From Monosporascus cannonballus (lineage: Eukaryota > Ascomycota > Sordariomycetes > Xylariales), in the NCBI GenBank assembly GCA_004154925.1, contig QJNS01000088.1, positions 1-64,000 of the forward strand: a stretch of DNA of 64,000 bases. The letters are read 5' to 3'. Each line of letters starts with the position of its first letter. Position 1 is the stretch's first letter. The translations under genes and the position numbers were made by a program. Positions 61,990 through 64,000 of this stretch are shown here, one piece after another. Below the pieces are notes generated by a model. That model saw nothing but the letters and a program-made list of their open reading frames with translations. It was not told the origin of the DNA and did not search any database.

Positions 61990-62317
61990 AATACGTTATT
62001 ATTAACAATATTTATTCCGAATAATAAACAAGTTATAGAAATATTATAGCAGTATTAGAAAAAAAAAGAATAACGGGCTAAAGATTTTCGAAATATAAAT
62101 TTTAGAAAATGTAAGTAAAATTACGTTCGATCGTTTGCTCGATTATTCCGAATTACTAAGACTTGCTAGAATTCTAAAAAGAATCGACGTGGCTAAAAGC
62201 GGAACAAAGAAGCCTAAAAAGGCGACGAATTTAATAACGCTTAAAAATTCACCTAATAATTTATTAATGGTTGAATTTAATTTAATTAGTTATAGCTTTG
62301 ATAAAATCTCTTATTAA
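61990..62317 (+). repeat. dispersed repeat, copy D, with a short surviving frame
   Basis: Matches copy C (28.65-29.30 kb). In the + frame, about 60 codons remain open to the TAA at 62315-62317 and read FDRLLDYSELLRLARILKR, then IDVAKSGTKKPKKATNLIT. The basic composition and lack of A/T-only codons suggest a relic of a transposon-encoded protein (perhaps a gag-like or nucleic-acid-binding part), but I do not recognise the family. Confidence 0.5.
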
Positions 62318-64000
62318 AGAGTATAAAAGATTAAGTATATTATTAAAAAACTCTTCTGTTATAATATAAACATTATAGAATTATATTAAAATTATAATAT
62401 TAAATATTTAAACGTAAGAAATATCAAAGAATCGCAATATATTAAGGGGTTGGGCCTAATATAAAATGTTAATAAATATAAAAGAAGTAAAAGTACAATT
62501 AATTGGATAATATTATTAGAATTTGGTTTGTAAATAGTTTTCAAAATCAAGAAAAGTAAAAACGAGAAAAACCTTTCTAATTATTTTGTATATATTTATT
62601 TATATTTTTCTATATATATATATATAATATAATAAACAGCATTTGTAAAATGTTTAATTATTATTATTTAAACCAAGTTGTTAGACAATTAATAGTAAAT
62701 TCTTTGTAGCTAAAAAATGAAATAACGATAATATTTAATTTTTAGCATTAATAAACAATATTACGACAGTATATTTTATTATATCTATATTATATTACGG
62801 TGAATTATCTGTATTTTTAATATTAATAAATTTTAAAACTGTCTTTAAAAAAAACCCTTAGTAGACATTTTAGCTTTTTATAATTAGAAATATTCTTTTC
62901 TATAATATCGTATTTTATAATTAAACTCTATCTAAAATTCAACTATTTATACAATATTTCTAACTTTGTATATATTATATCTTTTAAAACACAATTCTTT
63001 AATTTACATCCTGTTTAAATTTTAACGCCTTTTAATTGTTTTCTTTTACAGATTTATAAATTTTAAAGCTTAGTTAATTGCAATAGAGAGTATAAAACGC
63101 TAAATAGATAGTAGATTGGCTATGTTCGTAACGTAGATATATCGAATACAGGTATGAATATATTTAAATTAATATTATATTAATCTTTTAATTTTTCTAA
63201 AATAGCTTTAATTTTATAAATTGAGAATAATATCAACTCGAGCGTATCTACCATTATGTCGTTGATATAAAGCGAAACAAATAGATTCATTATAATAATA
63301 ACGCAACTTAAATAATTAATAAACCTTTTACAAGTTTATAATAGTAGAAATATTATAGAAATTTACATTATACAATAACTTAATTACGTTTCGTATTATT
63401 AAAATTATTTTAGATAATAATATTATATTACAAGTTGATATTTTATATATTATACAATAACTATATTTATATATTTTGCTAAGGCTGAATGAAATATTAA
63501 TTAGATTCTAGGATTAGTACAAATTTAATTAGTGAATTATAGTTGGGCTTATATAAATCCGTTTACGTTTTAATATTCAATAAGTTCTAAAGCGAGTATT
63601 GTATTTGTATGAATTTAACAGTTTTCTTAGATTGGGTGTTGATTAAGTTATCCTACGAGTTTTTCTTTTCTTAAATTTTTAACATTTTTTAGAAAATTTT
63701 ATTTCTTATAATAATAAGTCGCGTTATTAACATTAAGCCTCGTAATCGTTTTAATTAAGAGAAAAGCTTTAAGTTGTTAATTGCAAGTATTATTATATCT
63801 GGTTGTAAAATAATATCGTATATGTTATAATTTTAAAACAGCGTTAAATGTTTAATAAGTGGAAAAACTCGCCGTTACAGCTAATATATTAAGCACCGCC
63901 GTTGTTGCGATGGTATCGGCGTTCCGATTAATTATTTTTGCGTTAATTAAAAGAATCGTTTTAATCGTAAAAGAACAATACCCAGAGGAACTCTATTACG
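62318..64000. other. A/T-decayed segment to the window end
   Basis: No gene. A stretch near 63390-63510 (TTATTAAAATTATTTTAGATAATAATATTATATTACAAG) weakly resembles the left part of the LTR-like repeat at 35.6 and 41.97 kb, so a third fragment of that family is possible. The last 150 bases regain some G/C (CTCGCCGTTACAGC, CACCGCCGTTGTTGCGATGG). Confidence 0.35.

Larger units (their letters stand above)
19470..64000. other. 44.5 kb A/T-saturated repeat block, probably RIP-mutated
   Basis: From about 19470 onward base composition drops abruptly. For example 19681-19740 contains only 3 G/C in 60 bases, and most of the block is similar apart from a few patches listed separately. TA dinucleotides dominate and stop codons fill all frames. 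The few open frames of 60-86 codons consist of Ile/Asn/Phe/Leu/Tyr-rich chance translations. Dispersed duplicated segments diverged mainly by C-to-T and G-to-A changes can be aligned by eye. This is what repeat-induced point mutation does to duplicated DNA in Pezizomycotina. No functional gene is supported in this block. It could be a centromere core, a subtelomere or an internal A/T isochore. Confidence 0.85.

Noticed and set aside
19470..64000. CRISPR array or bacterial mobile element
   Set aside because: No regularly spaced identical repeats with unique spacers; the genome is eukaryotic, with spliceosomal introns.

Overview
The window looks like chromosomal DNA of a filamentous ascomycete (Pezizomycotina). 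Four intact protein genes carry short GT..AG spliceosomal introns of about 55-125 bases, several with a CTAAC-type branch site. A HET-domain relic, an ascomycete-type laccase relic, Rho3, CSN2 and CWC25 fit that group. About two thirds of the window is A/T-saturated repeat DNA of the kind left by repeat-induced point mutation (RIP).

Layout. (1) 1-6.3 kb holds three consecutive decayed accessory genes, all on the + strand: a laccase/multicopper oxidase pseudogene (63-1484), an aldo/keto reductase with two single-base frameshifts (2454-3846) and a HET-domain gene with several frameshifts (4716-6323). (2) 6.3-9.2 kb is gene-free. It holds a 206-base MITE-like insertion between 14-base direct repeats and an A/T-rich tandem-repeat block between perfect 22-base inverted repeats. 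(3) 9.2-18.2 kb is conserved gene space: rho3 (minus, 3 exons), a secreted M14 carboxypeptidase (plus, 3 exons), and the divergent pair cwc25 (minus) / csn2 (plus, 3 exons) sharing a 679-base promoter. (4) 18.2-19.46 kb is a transition zone with a tRNA-like sequence and a GC-rich foldback element. (5) From about 19.47 kb to the window end, 44.5 kb is extremely A/T-rich with no believable gene. By eye it contains dispersed repeat pairs, an LTR-like pair 6.36 kb apart, short TG..CA elements (one with a target-site duplication), tandem duplications, and one island of ordinary base composition at 45.3-46.4 kb.

How it works together. The intact genes are housekeeping or secretory functions: polarity GTPase, secreted peptidase, spliceosome step-1 factor, COP9 signalosome. 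They are unrelated in pathway. The A/T block resembles a RIP-inactivated transposon graveyard, and a centromeric or other heterochromatic location is possible but not shown. I did not find a convincing undescribed multi-gene system. The most interesting points are the tRNA-like/foldback boundary of the A/T block, the two strata of A/T decay, the non-mutated island, the clustered gene decay at the left end, and a carboxypeptidase specificity-pocket arginine. All repeat relationships were found by reading and none was computed.
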